Assembly (NCBI GenBank): GCA_020796225.1
Contig: CM036755.1
Coordinates: forward strand, 85,383,803 to 85,447,802
Source: Arion vulgaris
Taxonomy: Eukaryota; Mollusca; Gastropoda; Stylommatophora; Arionidae
Direction: 5' to 3'
DNA: 64,000 nt
Every line of letters begins with the position of its first letter. The first letter of the stretch is position 1. Below the pieces are notes generated by a model. The model saw nothing but the letters and a program-made list of their open reading frames with translations, did not search any database and had not been told where the DNA came from. Below, one piece after another: positions 20,385 to 31,700 of the stretch. The position numbers and the translations under genes were made by a program.

Positions 20385-20703
20385 GTGTTAGCGCTTTAGA
20401 AATATAATGATATTCAATCGCGTTCATCTTTACAAACTTGTCAGCATTTCGTATGGAATAAATCCTGACACATGTTCAAGCTTAGCTCCGCTTTGAGTAT
20501 TGAAGTCAAATTGTATGTCCTGCATTGTGATTGGATAGTGATGAGTGCCAATCTAGTTGTCAATGTTGTACTAGACGTAAACAGACACACTCAATTTTAC
20601 AAACATCCAATAATTGGAGAGAAATAAGTGTCGACATCGTAATTCAAATAATCATTCACACCCATAGGCGGAGCTTGATTTCAACATCGGCTAGAATAAT
20701 GAC

Positions 20704-20709
20704 TATAAA
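20704..20709 (+). promoter_or_regulatory. TATA-like box upstream of the signal-peptide exon
   Basis: TATAAA in 'gactataaag', about 105 bases before the ATG at 20809. Copy 1 has the same hexamer at 2436-2441. Retention in both copies, where the sequence around it has diverged, hints at function but is not proof. Confidence 0.35.
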
Positions 20710-20808
20710 GGCTCATGATGCAAATATATTCTTCTGTCGATCATTAACTGTTCATACATACTTATCATTCTAAATATTATTATTATTTATTTAGAGAGAA
20801 ACGTACAA

Positions 20809-20940
20809 ATGTCTGGAACATGTTTAACGCCATTAGTTCTATGTCTGTTTGTGATGTTCATCTCTACAACGTGGACATACAACATTCAAACACCTTACTC
20901 TACATATGATGGACAATCAGATGATCTTTATGTTGACAAG
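20809..20940 (+). CDS. First coding exon of a putative secreted peptide or protein
   Basis: An ATG opens 44 codons that end exactly at 'gacaag|gtaaga', a strong splice donor (phase 0). Residues 1-25 look like a signal peptide: short polar start, then a hydrophobic core TPLVLCLFVMFIS, then small and polar residues. The rest is acidic and polar (STYDGQSDDLYVDK). Another acceptor-like site, 'tttatttag', lies about 16 bases before the ATG, so the 5' UTR may be spliced or a spliced leader may be added. The TATAAA box lies 105 bases upstream. The next plus-strand exon I can see in matching phase is 35247-35394. Copy 1 of this exon (2549-2679) is frameshifted. The family is not recognised; a neuropeptide, venom-type or micro-exon-gene product are all possible. 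Reading on past the donor meets a stop at 21046-21048. Confidence 0.6.
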
Positions 20941-20968
20941 GTAAGATATATAAATGTAGAATATCATC

Positions 20969-21490
20969 TCTGTAGCGTAGAGGTTACATGCTCGCTATTG
21001 TGCAGAAACATAACCGGTTCGCTCCTTCCTATAACCATCGAGATATGAGTTTTGTATTTACAAAGCTCTAGATAATGCATAATTAGAACACGTGTAAGAC
21101 CGATCACTCGCAAACAAGTGGTTTGGTAAAAGAAGAGTTTGGACATTTCTTGTTCTGTCATTCTTCAACATTCTCATCTTTATTGTAAAGTTGATAACAT
21201 ACATCATTCATTTTTAATTATGTTGCTGTATTAGGCTGATTTCGAGACCTCCTGAAGGGTCATGAAAGCACGTTGTACCTTACTATGTCTGCTTTTAATG
21301 TCAGATCCAACTCTTCCTTCGACCCTGGTAACACTTTCAACATATGAGAAAGCAGTGCAATTAGGATGGTTTACTGATTATATAAGGCTATTACTCACAA
21401 CGCTATCTTCTAGCTTGACTTTTGCTGTGGTAGCGATGTTCAAAGTTATTTTGTTTTCATTCTTCTGATTGTGTGCCCTTCTCGTCCTAG
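20969..21490. other. Spacer or intron
   Basis: An open stretch at 21262-21468 (68 codons, hydrophobic end) has no recognisable homology. If the exon model is right this is the start of intron 1. Confidence 0.4.
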
Positions 21491-21491
21491 C

Positions 21492-21760
21492 TATATTCTC
21501 ATTATTCTCCTGTAAACCACATATCTATGGCCCTCATAGCATTTTCGATCTGTGTGTTTACTATCCATGACTTGCATCCGTATGTCAGTATTAGCTCTAT
21601 GTAGCACTGTATAACTCTCATTCTGATCGCAATTTGACAACAGATTGTTGCATATAATATTTCTCATTGTCAAGAACAATATTTGACGTCGTTCTACATA
21701 CACTCCGACCTCAGGTCGGACGAGATTATCCGCTGAATTTCATCATATAACAAACCGAAC
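21492..21760 (-). pseudogene. Non-LTR reverse transcriptase fragment, same family as 52130-53085
   Basis: Minus-strand translation gives IRMRVIQCYIELILTYGCKS and IENAMRAIDMWFTGE. The copy at 52630-52750 reads IRMRVIQCYIEPILTYRCES and then MWFYRRIM, so the two are clearly one family. Only the post-palm region is present and frames shift near 21660. Confidence 0.75.
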
Positions 21761-21839
21761 ATTGATAGTTTCCAGTCACCGTAAGCGTCTATCCGTACTG
21801 GTTGTCGCTCAGTACTCTCTTTGGCGACAATCGCAATAT

Positions 21840-22330
21840 AGAGGAGACTGCAGTAAAACTATTTGATTGGCAAAACACGTTTTCACAAAGTACTGTAGTT
21901 TTACAAATTACAAAAACAATGACAATATACAGCAACGTTTCGACCAACAAGGCCTTTATCAAGCAAACGAACACAGAAGTGACGAATTAAAAAACAAAAA
22001 ACGTATGGACGTCTACATACAAACGTTTATAATGAAAATCTGGGAATAACAACGAATAACGAAATAAATGTAACACAAAAAGCACACATAAAAACGAGAA
22101 ATATAAAAGAAGAGAAACAATAAAAAATAAAGTGAATATATAACTTGAATACATACAACATATGTACATATAGATTACAAAGCATGGGAAGAGAAAGTAC
22201 TAAGAAGCATTGAAATGTAATACGTTGAGCCTACGTGGTCGCAAGTTACCATACAAAGAAATCAACCGATACTCGAGCAAATCGACTGCGTTCAACCGAG
22301 GAAAATGATCGGATGGCTGTGACCTATTTC
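21840..22330 (-). mobile_element. Penelope-like element fragment, left arm of an inverted pair
   Basis: Closely matches 2812-3330 in the same orientation: 'actgcagtaaaactatttga', 'cagcaacgtttcgacc', 'aggcctttatcaag', 'acgaataacgaaataaatg' and 'acgttgagc.cacgtggtcgc'. It ends at 'gatcggatggctgtgacct', inside the GIY-YIG relic. Confidence 0.7.
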
Positions 22331-22512
22331 CTTATTCGATTTTATTCCCAGATTTTCATTTGAAACGTTTGTACGTCGTCGTCCATAAGTTTTTTTTTTT
22401 AAATTCGTCACTCTTGTTGTTCGTTTGCTTTGTAGGTCGAAACGTTGCTGTATTTTGTCATTGTTTTTGTAATTTGTAAAACTACAGTACTTTGTGATTA
22501 CGTGTTTTGACG
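22330..22512 (+). mobile_element. Penelope-like element fragment, right arm of an inverted pair
   Basis: Opposite orientation to its neighbour: 'ttattcccagattttc', 'gttcgtttgc', 'taggtcgaaacgttgctg', 'actacagtactttgtgatta'. It is about 300 bp shorter because the GIY-YIG side is missing. With the left arm it forms a long imperfect inverted repeat. Confidence 0.7.
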
Positions 22513-22514
22513 AA

Positions 22515-22855
22515 AATCACATAGGTTACAAAGTGTGCTCAACAAGTGGTTGTTCTAGAGCACACGCGGTAGTGGCTCTCTGAACTATAATTACATTCCC
22601 ACGTGATCAACAAGTTATGTCTTTAGAGCTCCATCCTCAATAGAAATGGAAGAATACTGCTAGGATGACCAATGAGTTCTACCTGGGAGGAGTCTCCTGT
22701 AGCACTAAGCATAACACTACACGCCTTGAGATGTTGAGGGTATCTTGGTTTTTAAAAAAGCTCGGTTACTCCCACGCCACCCCCCATCCCCACCAAAATA
22801 GGAGAAAGGTCGAAATACCCCATACCTCCTGGTGGTTAGAAAACAAACAAACAAG
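22515..22855 (+). repeat. Family D dispersed repeat, downstream part
   Basis: Homologue of 4380-4850, see there. It ends with 'ttagaaaacaaacaaacaag' and the 17-bp array begins about 20 bases later. Confidence 0.65.
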
Positions 22856-22879
22856 TACCGTTCTACATCTGTTCTACAC

Positions 22880-23222
22880 CGCCCTAAACAGCAGTACTAC
22901 AGGAACAGCAGTACTACAGGAACAGTAGTACTACAGGAACAGCAGTACTACAGGAACAGCAGTACTACAGGAACAGCAGTACTACAGGAACAGCAGTACT
23001 ACAGGAACAGCAGTACTACAGGAACAGCAGTACTACAGGAACAGCAGTACTACAGGAACAGCAGTACTACAGGAACAGCAGTACTACAGGAACATCAGTA
23101 CTACATGAACATCAGTACTACATGAACAGCAGTACTACAGGAACAGCAGTACTACAGGAACAGCAGTACTACAGGAACAGCAGTACTACAGGAACAGCAG
23201 TACTACAGGAACAGCAGTACTG
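22880..23222. repeat. Minisatellite, 17-bp unit, about 20 copies
   Basis: Nearly perfect 'gcagtactacaggaaca' units. Variants with 'catcagtac' and 'catgaa' occur around 23090-23125. Confidence 0.97.
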
Positions 23223-23249
23223 AAGGCAGTAGACAATATTGTTTGGTTA

Positions 23250-24125
23250 TGACAAATTTATGTAAATCTCGAGAGAATTGATTGGAAATCATCAGAAAGT
23301 ATTATTGTAAATCTCAGAGAGTAATTGACTGGAAATCTCAGAGAGTAATTGACTGTAAATCTCAGAGAGTAATTGACTGTAAATCTCAGAGAGTAATTGA
23401 CTGTAAATCTCAGAGAGTAATTGACTTTAAATCTCAGAGAGTAATTGACTGTAAATCTCAGAGAGTAATTGACTGGAAATCTCAGAGAGTAATTGACTGG
23501 AAATATCAGAGAGTAATTGACTGTAAATCTCAGAGAGTAATTGACTGTAAATCTCAGAGAGTAATTGACTGTAAATCTCAGAGAGTAATTGACTGTAAAT
23601 CTCAGAGAGTAATTGACTGTAAATCTCAGAGAGTAATTGACTGTAAATCTCAGAGAGTAATTGACTGTAAATCTCAGAGAGTAATTGACTGTAAATCTCA
23701 GAGAGTAATTGACTGTAAATCTCAGAGAGTAATTGACTGTAAATCTCAGAGTAATTGACTGTAAATCTCAGAAGTAATTGACTGGAAATATCAGAGTAAT
23801 TGACTGAAATCATAGAGATTAATTGACTGTAAATCTCAGATTGACTATGAATTGACTGGAAATTCAGAGAGTAATTGACTGAAATATCAGAGTAATTGAC
23901 TGTAAATTCAGAGTAATTGACGGAATATCAGAGAGTAATTGACTGGAAATCTCAGAGAGTAATTGACTGTAAATCTCAGAGTAATTGACAGGAAATATCA
24001 GAGAGTAATTGACTGAAATCTCAGAAGTAATTGACTGTAAATCTCAGAGATAATTGACTGTAAATCTCAGAGGTAATTGACTGAAATTCAGAAGTATTGA
24101 CTGTAAATCTCAGAGTAATTGACTG
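23250..24125. repeat. Minisatellite, 24-bp unit, about 35 copies
   Basis: Units of 'tgtaaatctcagagagtaat' plus 'tgac'. Clean from 23325 to 23740, then eroded by small deletions to 24125. Encodes CKSQRVID on the plus strand and SQLLSEIY on the minus strand, both by virtue of the period being a multiple of three. Confidence 0.96.
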
Positions 24126-24525
24126 TAAATCATGGACTTGACTGTAAATCATGGACTTGACTGTAAATCATGGACTTGACTGTAAATCATGAGATTGACT
24201 GTAAATCATGGACTTGACTGTAAATCATGGACTTGAATGTAAATCATGGACTTGACTGTAAATCATGGACTTGACTGTAAATCATGGACTTGACTATAAA
24301 TCATGGACTTGACTATAAATCATGGACTTGACTATAAATCATGGACTTTACTATAAATCATGGACTTGACTATAAATCATGGACTTGACTATAAATCATG
24401 GACTTGACTGTAAATCATGGACTTGACTGTAAATCATGGACTTGACTATAAATCATGGACTTGACTATAAATCATGGACTTGACTGTAAATCATGGACTT
24501 GACTGTAAATCATGGACTTGACTGT
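24126..24525. repeat. Minisatellite, 19-bp unit, about 21 copies
   Basis: 'tgtaaatcatggacttgac' units, some with 'tataaatc'. The first ten bases are shared with the preceding 24-bp unit (tgtaaatc...ttgac), so one array probably gave rise to the other. Confidence 0.95.
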
Positions 24526-24925
24526 CTTGAAATGATCAGATATCATAATTTAATGAATGAAAGTTACACCCCAGTGGTTACGGGGGCTCACATTTGGGGT
24601 GTAAAGAATAGAACCACTGTTACCTGTCACGCATGTCGTAAGAGGCGATTAAGGATGTTTGGCTGAAATCGGATGCACATGTCCTAAACGTGTAGAAGTC
24701 TATGCGTTTAGGGCTTACAAACCAATATGCAACGTATACACGTTCTTGGCAAAGATCAAACATATCACAAAGATTAAACATATCACAAAGATCAAACATA
24801 TCACAAAGAGTGATTAAAATTGATAGTAAAGAGTGAACGAAAGTAGAAGATGAAGAATGAATGAAATCATGGACTTTAATTTCTTGAAATTATCAGATAT
24901 CATAATTTAAGGAATGCAATAGATA
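24526..24925. repeat. Family D copy (24563-24860, plus) flanked by a 35-45-bp direct duplication
   Basis: 'cttgaaatgatcagatatca' plus 'taatttaa' at 24531 recurs at 24882 with two changes. Between them lies a family D copy with 'catgtcgtaagaggcgatta', 'tgaaatcggatgcacatg', 'tatgcgtttag' and 'caaacatatcacaaag' repeated three times. The closest relative is 40915-41165 on the minus strand. Confidence 0.7.
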
Positions 24926-24956
24926 ATATGTGACTTAACATCTGTTTTTTTAACAT

Positions 24957-25230
24957 CTTAAAAGTACATTATTTGAAATATTAGTGGGTTATTTGAAATA
25001 TTAGTACATTATTTGAAATATTAGTGGGTTATTTGAAATATTAGTACATTATTTGAAATATTAGTGGGTTATTTGAAATATTAGTACATTATTTTAAATA
25101 TTAGTGGGTTATTTGAAATATTAGTACATTATTTGAAATATTAGTACATTATTTGAAATATTAGTACATTATTTGAAATATTAGTACATTATTTGAAATA
25201 TTAGTGCGTTATTTGAAATCTTAGAAAATG
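24957..25230. repeat. Minisatellite, 20-bp unit with 40-bp higher-order period
   Basis: 'ttatttgaaatattagtaca' alternates with 'ttatttgaaatattagtggg' in the left half; the right half keeps only the first type. The tail 25230-25435 is diverged ('gttatttgaaatcttagaaa', 'gagattctagaaagtgc') and resembles the reverse complement of the end of the 4857-6345 array. Confidence 0.9.
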
Positions 25231-25439
25231 TCATATAAAATATTAGAAAGTGCGTTATTTAAGATTCTAAAATGTACGTTACTTGAAATCTTAGAAAATG
25301 AGTTTTTTGACATTCTAAAAAAGTGCACTATTTGAAGAATTAGAAAATGCGGTATTCGAGATTCTAGAAAGTGCTTTGTTGAATATATTAGAGAGAGTTC
25401 TATTTAAATTCTTCTAAAGTGCGTTATATAACAGTTGTC

Positions 25440-26215
25440 CTTCACACCGAGCACTTTTATAATACATTTCACATGGCAAATACATACTGTATTACATCAC
25501 TGTTATATTAGACTTCGCATGTCGATTACCTTCACATATCACTGTTATAATAGACTTCGCATAGCGATTACCTTCACATATCACCGTTATATTAGACTTC
25601 ACATGGCAATTACCTTCACATATCAACTGTTATATTAGACTTCGCATGGCAATTACCTTCACTTATCAACTGTTATATTAGACTTCACATGGCAATTACC
25701 TTCACATATCAACTGTTATATTAGACTTTACATGGCAATTACCTTCACATATCAACTGTTATATTAAACTTCCATGGCATTACCTTCACATATCAACTGT
25801 TATAATAGACTTCGCATGGCAATTACCTTCACATATCAACTGTTATATTAGACTTCGCATGGCGATTACCTTCACATATCAACTGTTATATTAGACTTCA
25901 CATGGCAATTACCTTCACATATCAACTGTTATAATAGACTTCGCATGGCAATTACCTTCACATATCAACTGTTTAAAGACTCGCATGGCAATTACCTTCA
26001 CATATCAACTGTTATATTAGAACTTTCACATGGCAATTACCTTCACTATTAACTGTTATATTAGACTTCACATGGCAATTACCTTCACATATCAACTGTT
26101 ATATTAGACTTGCATGGAATTACCTTCCATATCAACTAGTTATATTAGACTACATGGCAATTACCTCAATATCACTGTTATATAGACTCGATGGCGATTA
26201 TAAACTGCATCATAT
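25440..26215. repeat. Minisatellite, 43-bp unit, about 18 copies
   Basis: The unit contains 'atattagacttcgcatggca' and 'attaccttcacatatcaact'. Subtypes carry 'cgcat' or 'cacat'. The right end erodes into 26215-26270. Confidence 0.95.
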
Positions 26216-26432
26216 TAATGTTCTAACGACTTCGTAGGCAATTGCATACTGTACCACATCACTTCGTAAGAACAAGCTATTGTAGAGGATCAGTCATAGT
26301 GGTGTTCATTTAGATAACATTTCCAGCAAGATGATTATTCTCTCCACTATTCACAAGTTGCAAAACACAATAAATGAAGAAAAAAAGATCATTTATAGTT
26401 TAGCCAAAATCTCAGCTCAATATTTAATAATA
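26216..26432. other. AT-rich spacer
   Basis: Nothing recognised beyond eroded units of the preceding array. Confidence 0.5.
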
Positions 26433-27212
26433 GCAATAAATACAACTTAAAGGGCAACTCCAACTAGATGTAGAGACAATAAATACAACTTAAGAACAAC
26501 CTCCAACTAGATGTAGAGACAATAAATACAACTTAAAGGGCAATCTCCAACTAGATGTAGAGACAATAAATACAACTTAAGAACAATCTCCAACTAGATG
26601 TAGAGACAATAAATACAACTTAAGAACAACCTCCAACTAGATGTAGAGACAATAAATACAACTTAAGAACAATCTCCAACTAGATGTAGAGACAATAAAT
26701 ACAACTTAAGAACAACCTCCAACTAGATGTAGAGACAATAAATACAACTTAAGAACAACCTCCAACTAGATGTAGAGACAATAAATACAACTTAAGAACA
26801 ATCTCCAACTAGATGTAGAGACAATAAATACAACTTAAGAACAATCTCCAACTAGATGTAGAGACAATAAATACAACTTAAGAACAACCTCCAACTAGAT
26901 GTAGAGACAATAAATACAACTTAAGAACAACCTCCAACTAGATGTAGAGACAATAAATACAACTTAAGAACAATCTCCAACTAGATGTAGAGACAATAAA
27001 TACAACTTAAGAACAACCTCCAACTAGATGTAGAGACAATAAATACAACTTAAGAACAACCTCCAACTAGATGTAGAGACAATAAATACAACTTAAGAAC
27101 AATCTCCAACTAGATGTAGAGACAATAAATACAACTTAGAACAACTCCAACTAGATGTAGAGACAATAAATACAACTTAAGAACAATCTCCAACTAGATG
27201 TAGAGACAATAG
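26433..27212. repeat. Minisatellite, 43-bp unit, about 18 copies
   Basis: The unit contains 'caataaatacaacttaagaa' and 'ctccaactagatgtagaga'. Two subtypes, 'acaacc' and 'acaatc', are interspersed. It is unrelated in sequence to the neighbouring 43-bp array although the period is the same. Confidence 0.97.
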
Positions 27213-27399
27213 AACAAGAATCTATGCAACATTCTATTAGTAAACAAAAAAGTAAAATATTCGATAATTCTATCCTCCAACTCCACTAATAGAAATTGTA
27301 ACATATCGCTCACATATTTTACACATATTCAATAATTGACATTTTAGATTCATTTCAAGTTTTGACAACACCATACTGTACCACCATATTTCTCTCCTA

Positions 27400-28798
27400 G
27401 TTACTATCTTGCCGGTCTACGTCTATGTCGATCTTCTTTCTTCGTTCCAACCGTTTCTCTCCATCGTTACCCTCTTGCCGGTCTATGTATACCTCGTTCC
27501 AACAGTTTCTCTCCATCGTTACCCTCTTGCCGGTCTGTTTCTCTCTTTCTCGCGATCGTTCTTAAGCCGTGTTTTATCATTCTGTTGTGATATATAAACA
27601 GCCAAACATCAAGAACGGAATGTACATGCACAGGCTTTAGTACCTATTGGAGGTCAGGTGTTTATCCTTCTGTGGTGTGTTCGATTTCAACCAGCGTTTA
27701 CTGGGATCGCTCTCCGTTAGCCTTTTGCTGTCCCCAGCCAAAACCCACAAGGCAGCAGACTGCTATTTTCTTTTAGGGCAGCGACCCTTAGACGGCCTGC
27801 CCTCCCGGGCTTATGAGCGCAATTTGCCCAGCAAACCGGTCGCTTTCTGGACTCCTTGGTTTGCCGCCCATCCAGTTTTGTCTACAGTTTGCTCCGCTAG
27901 CCTTTGATTGTCCACAATCAAACTACAAGGCAGCATTAGTTCCATGCGAGCGGAAACGAGCACTGGCTTTACCTCTGTTGGGCGTTCCACTTGCTTTGCA
28001 CACTCGGGTGGTCCGCACACCCTCTTGTCTGCCATGCTTGCCGCTGCCATGCTTGTCGTGCCTGACGCCACCTCTGTGATGAGGTCACGGGTTTCGCTAC
28101 ATGAGGGCCCGCCCGTGCATCGCTCGCATGCGTGCACGCTCTGCCCTGGTGCCTACCTCACCATTTCTGTCAATTCCCACCGTGCTCACCTTTGCCTAGG
28201 TTGTTCGTGTGGACCCACGCGCAGCTCAGCTCGACTTCCAACATACTCATCGGCTCAAGAGAGTGTTCAGAGAGAGCATGCGCGGGTTTCGAATTTCGCA
28301 CCGCGTGGGTCGACGTCACTTCAATCGACCTATGTGGGCCCACGTGCAGTTCAACCCGACTCCCAGCATACTCATCGGCTCAGAGAAAGGGCTCAAGAGA
28401 GAGCATGCTAGGCTCCCAGTTTCACCCACGCGGTCCCACGTTTATCCCTCCAGCTTTTCCCATCGGCCGGGAGAGACGAGCATTAATAGTCACTCTGCGA
28501 GTTCGCCCGTCTGTGTTGCGAGCGGATCCCATCTAGCGTGACTACCTTTGCATCTCTACTTGTCCCAGAGTAGCTCTCCAACGGCACCTGCCCTCTTAGA
28601 CAGACCGGAACTAACGTATGTTACCAGGGTCACCGTGTGGAGGTGAGGGCAGGGTATTAGTGTCATCTCACTAATCTTGCGAGCTACTTTCTACTTCCTA
28701 AGTTTAATCGTTCTACTTTCCTCGTTCCAACCTTTTCCCTTCATCGTTACTTTCTTGTTGAACTCTTTCTATCTCGTTCTAGTTTCCTCGTTCTAACC
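27400..28798 (+). repeat. Family E GC-rich dispersed repeat
   Basis: Composition changes sharply from the AT-rich surroundings to a GC-rich block between about 27640 and 28680. Its last part (28566-28680) matches 1680-1790. A piece of about 120 bp with 'ccaacatactcatcggctca' or 'cccagcatactcatcggctc' is duplicated (about 28205-28310 and 28330-28440). At both margins (27430-27540 and 28720-28800) stand 'gttccaac' plus 'gtttctctccatcgttaccc' segments that are the evident parents of the following 24-bp array. Long open frames on both strands (up to 167 codons) overlap each other and show no recognisable domain, so I do not call a gene. It could be an LTR or other retroelement. Confidence 0.5.
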
Positions 28799-31700
28799 GA
28801 TTCTCTCTATCGTTACCTTCTTGCTTGTCTCTATCGTTACCTTCTTGCTTGTCTCTATCGTTACCTTCTTGCTTGTCTCTATCGTTACCTTCTTGCTTGT
28901 CTCTATCGTTACTTTCTTGCTTGTCTCTATCGTTACCTTCTTGCTGGTCTCCATCGTTACCTTCTTGCATGTCTCTATCGTTACCTTCTTGCTTGTCTCT
29001 ATCGTTACCTTCTTGCTTGTCTCTATTGTTACCTTCTTGCTGGTCTATATCGTTACCTTCTTGCTTGTCTCTATCGTTACCTTCTTGTTGGTCTCTATCG
29101 TTACCTTCTTGTTGGTCTCTATCGTTACCTTCTTGCTGGTCTCTATCGTTACCTTCTTGTTGGTCTCTATCGTTACCTTCTTGCTTGTCTCTATCGTTAC
29201 CTTCTTGTTGGTCTCTATCGTTACCTTCTTGCTTGTCTCTATCGTTACCTTCTTGCTTATCTCTATCGTTACCTTCTTGTTGGTCTCTATCGTTACCTTC
29301 TTGTTGGTCTCTATCGTTACCTTCTTGCTTCTCTCTATCGATACCTTCTTGTTGGTCTCTATCGTTACCTTCTTGCTTCTCTCTATCGTTACCTTCTTGT
29401 TGGTCTCTATCGTTACCTTCTTGCTTGTCTCTATCGTTACCTTCTTGCTTGTCTCTATCGTTACCTTCTTGTTGGTCTCTATCGTTACCTTCTTGCTTGT
29501 CTCTATCGTTACCTTCTTGCTTATCTCTATCGTTACCTTCTTGTTGGTCTCTATCGTTACCTTCTTGTTGGTCTCTATCGTTACCTTCTTGCTTCTCTCT
29601 ATCGATACCTTCTTGTTGGTCTCTATCGTTACCTTCTTGTTTTCTCTATCGATACCTTCTTGTTAGTCTCTATCGTTACCTTCTTGCTTGTCTCTATCGT
29701 TACCTTCTTGTTGGTCTCTATCGTTACCTTCTTGCTTGTCTCTATCGTTACCTTCTTGTTGGTCTCTATCGTTACCTTCTTGCTTGTCTCTATCGTTACC
29801 TTCTTGCTTGTCTCTATCGTTACCTTCTTGCTTGTCTCTATCGTTACCTTCTTGTCGGTCTCTATCGTTACCTTCTTGCTTGTCTCTATCGTTACCTTCT
29901 TGCTTGTCTCTATCGTTACCTTCTTGCTGGTCTCTATCGTTACCTTCTTGTTGGTCTCTATCGTTACCGTCTTGCTTATCTCTATCGTTACCTTCTTGTT
30001 GGTCTCTATCGTTACCTTCTTGTTGGTCTCTATCGTTACCTTCTTGCTTCTCTCTATCGTTACCTTCTTGTTGGTCTCTATCGTTACCTTCTTGCTTATC
30101 TCTATAGTTACCTTCTTGTTGGTCTCTATCGTTACCTTCTTGTTGGTCTCATCGTTACCTTCTTGCTTCTCTCATCGTTACCTTCTTGTTGGTCTCTATC
30201 GTTACCTTCTTGCTTGTCTCTATCGTTACCTTCTTGCTTGTCTCTATCGTTCCTGCTGCTTGTCCTATCGTTACCTTCTGTGTCGGTCCTTTCGTTAACC
30301 TCTGCTGCTCTATCGTTACCTCTGCCTGTCCTATCGTTCACCTTTTGCTTGTCTCCATCGTTACCTTTCTAGTTGTCTGGGTCCCTACTCGATTCACCTC
30401 ATGCTCTATGTTACCATCTGGGGTTTCTCTATCGTTACCTTCTGTTTGTCTCTTCATCGTACCTTGTGGGTCTCACGTGCAGTTCACCTCTGCTCAGATC
30501 TCTATGGGTTCCTTCTTGCTTGTCTCAGTTTCACCTCTGGGTCCACGTTACCTTCTGCTTCTCGCCTTAATGTCCCCTTCTGCTGGTTCATCGACCTCTT
30601 GTTGGATCCTCTATCGTCTACCTTCTTTACTTGTCCCATGTTACCTCCCTGCCTTTGCTCATATGTTACCTTCTTGGTTGGCTCGTATCGTTCACCTTCT
30701 TGGATCTTTCTCTTCCTAAGTTTAATCTTCTGCTTGTCTCTTCAACCGTTTCCTTCATTGCTTTCTATCGTTACCTTCTTCTGTCTCTAGTTACCTCTTC
30801 TTGTCTCTATCGTTACCTTCTTGCTTGTCTCTATCGTTACCTTCTTGTTGGTCTCTATCGTTACCTTCTTGCTTGTCTCTATCGTTACCTTCTTGCTTGT
30901 CTCTATCGATACCTTCTTGCTGGTCTCTATCTTTAAACTTCTTGCTTGTCTCTATCGTTACCTTCTTGTTGGTCTCTATCGTTACCTTCTTGTTGTCTCT
31001 ATCGTTGCCTTCTTGCTTCTCTATCGTTACCTTCTTGTTGGTCTCTATCGTTACCTTCTTGTTGGTCTCTATCGTTACCTTCTTCTTGTCTCTATCGTTA
31101 CCTTCTTGTTGTGTCTCTATCGTTACCTTCTTGCTTGTCTCTATCGTTACCTTCTTGTTGGTCTCTATCGTTACCTTCTTGTTGTCTCTATCGTTACCTT
31201 CTTGTTGGTCTCTATCGTTACCTTCTTGCTTGTCTCTATCGTTACCTTCTTGTTGTTCTCTATCGTTACCTTCTTGCTGGTCTCTATCGTTACCTTCTTG
31301 CTTGTCTCTATCGTTACCTTCTTGCTTGTCTCTATCGTTACCTTCTTGTTGTCTCTACGTTACCTTCTTGTTGTCTCTATCGTTACCTTCTTGTTGGTCT
31401 CTATCGTTACCTTCTTGTTGGTCTCTATCGTTACCTTCTTGTTGTCTCTATCGTTACCTTCTTGCTTCTCTTATCGATTACCTTCTTGTTGGTCTCTATC
31501 GTTACCTTCTTTGCTTCCTATCGTTACCTTCTTGCTTGTCTCTATCGTTACCTTCTTGCTTGTCTCTATCGTTACCTTCTTGTTGGTCTCTATCGTTACC
31601 TTCTTGTCGGTCTCTATCGTTACCTTCTTGTTGGTCTCTATCGTTACCTTCTTGTTGTCTCTATCGTTACCTTCTTGTTGGTCTCTATCGTTACCTTCTT

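Larger units (their letters stand above)
20385..20968 (+). repeat. Segmental duplication, copy 2 (partner 1895-2716)
   Basis: Carries the same promoter-like region, signal-peptide exon and donor as copy 1 but without SINE-B. It therefore serves as the empty site that dates the SINE-B insertion after the duplication. Confidence 0.85.

Noticed and set aside
27647..28541. Overlapping GC-rich open frames of 86 to 167 codons on both strands
   Set aside because: They overlap in several frames and show no recognised domain. They follow the high GC content, which makes stop codons rare; the segment is a dispersed repeat with an internal duplication.
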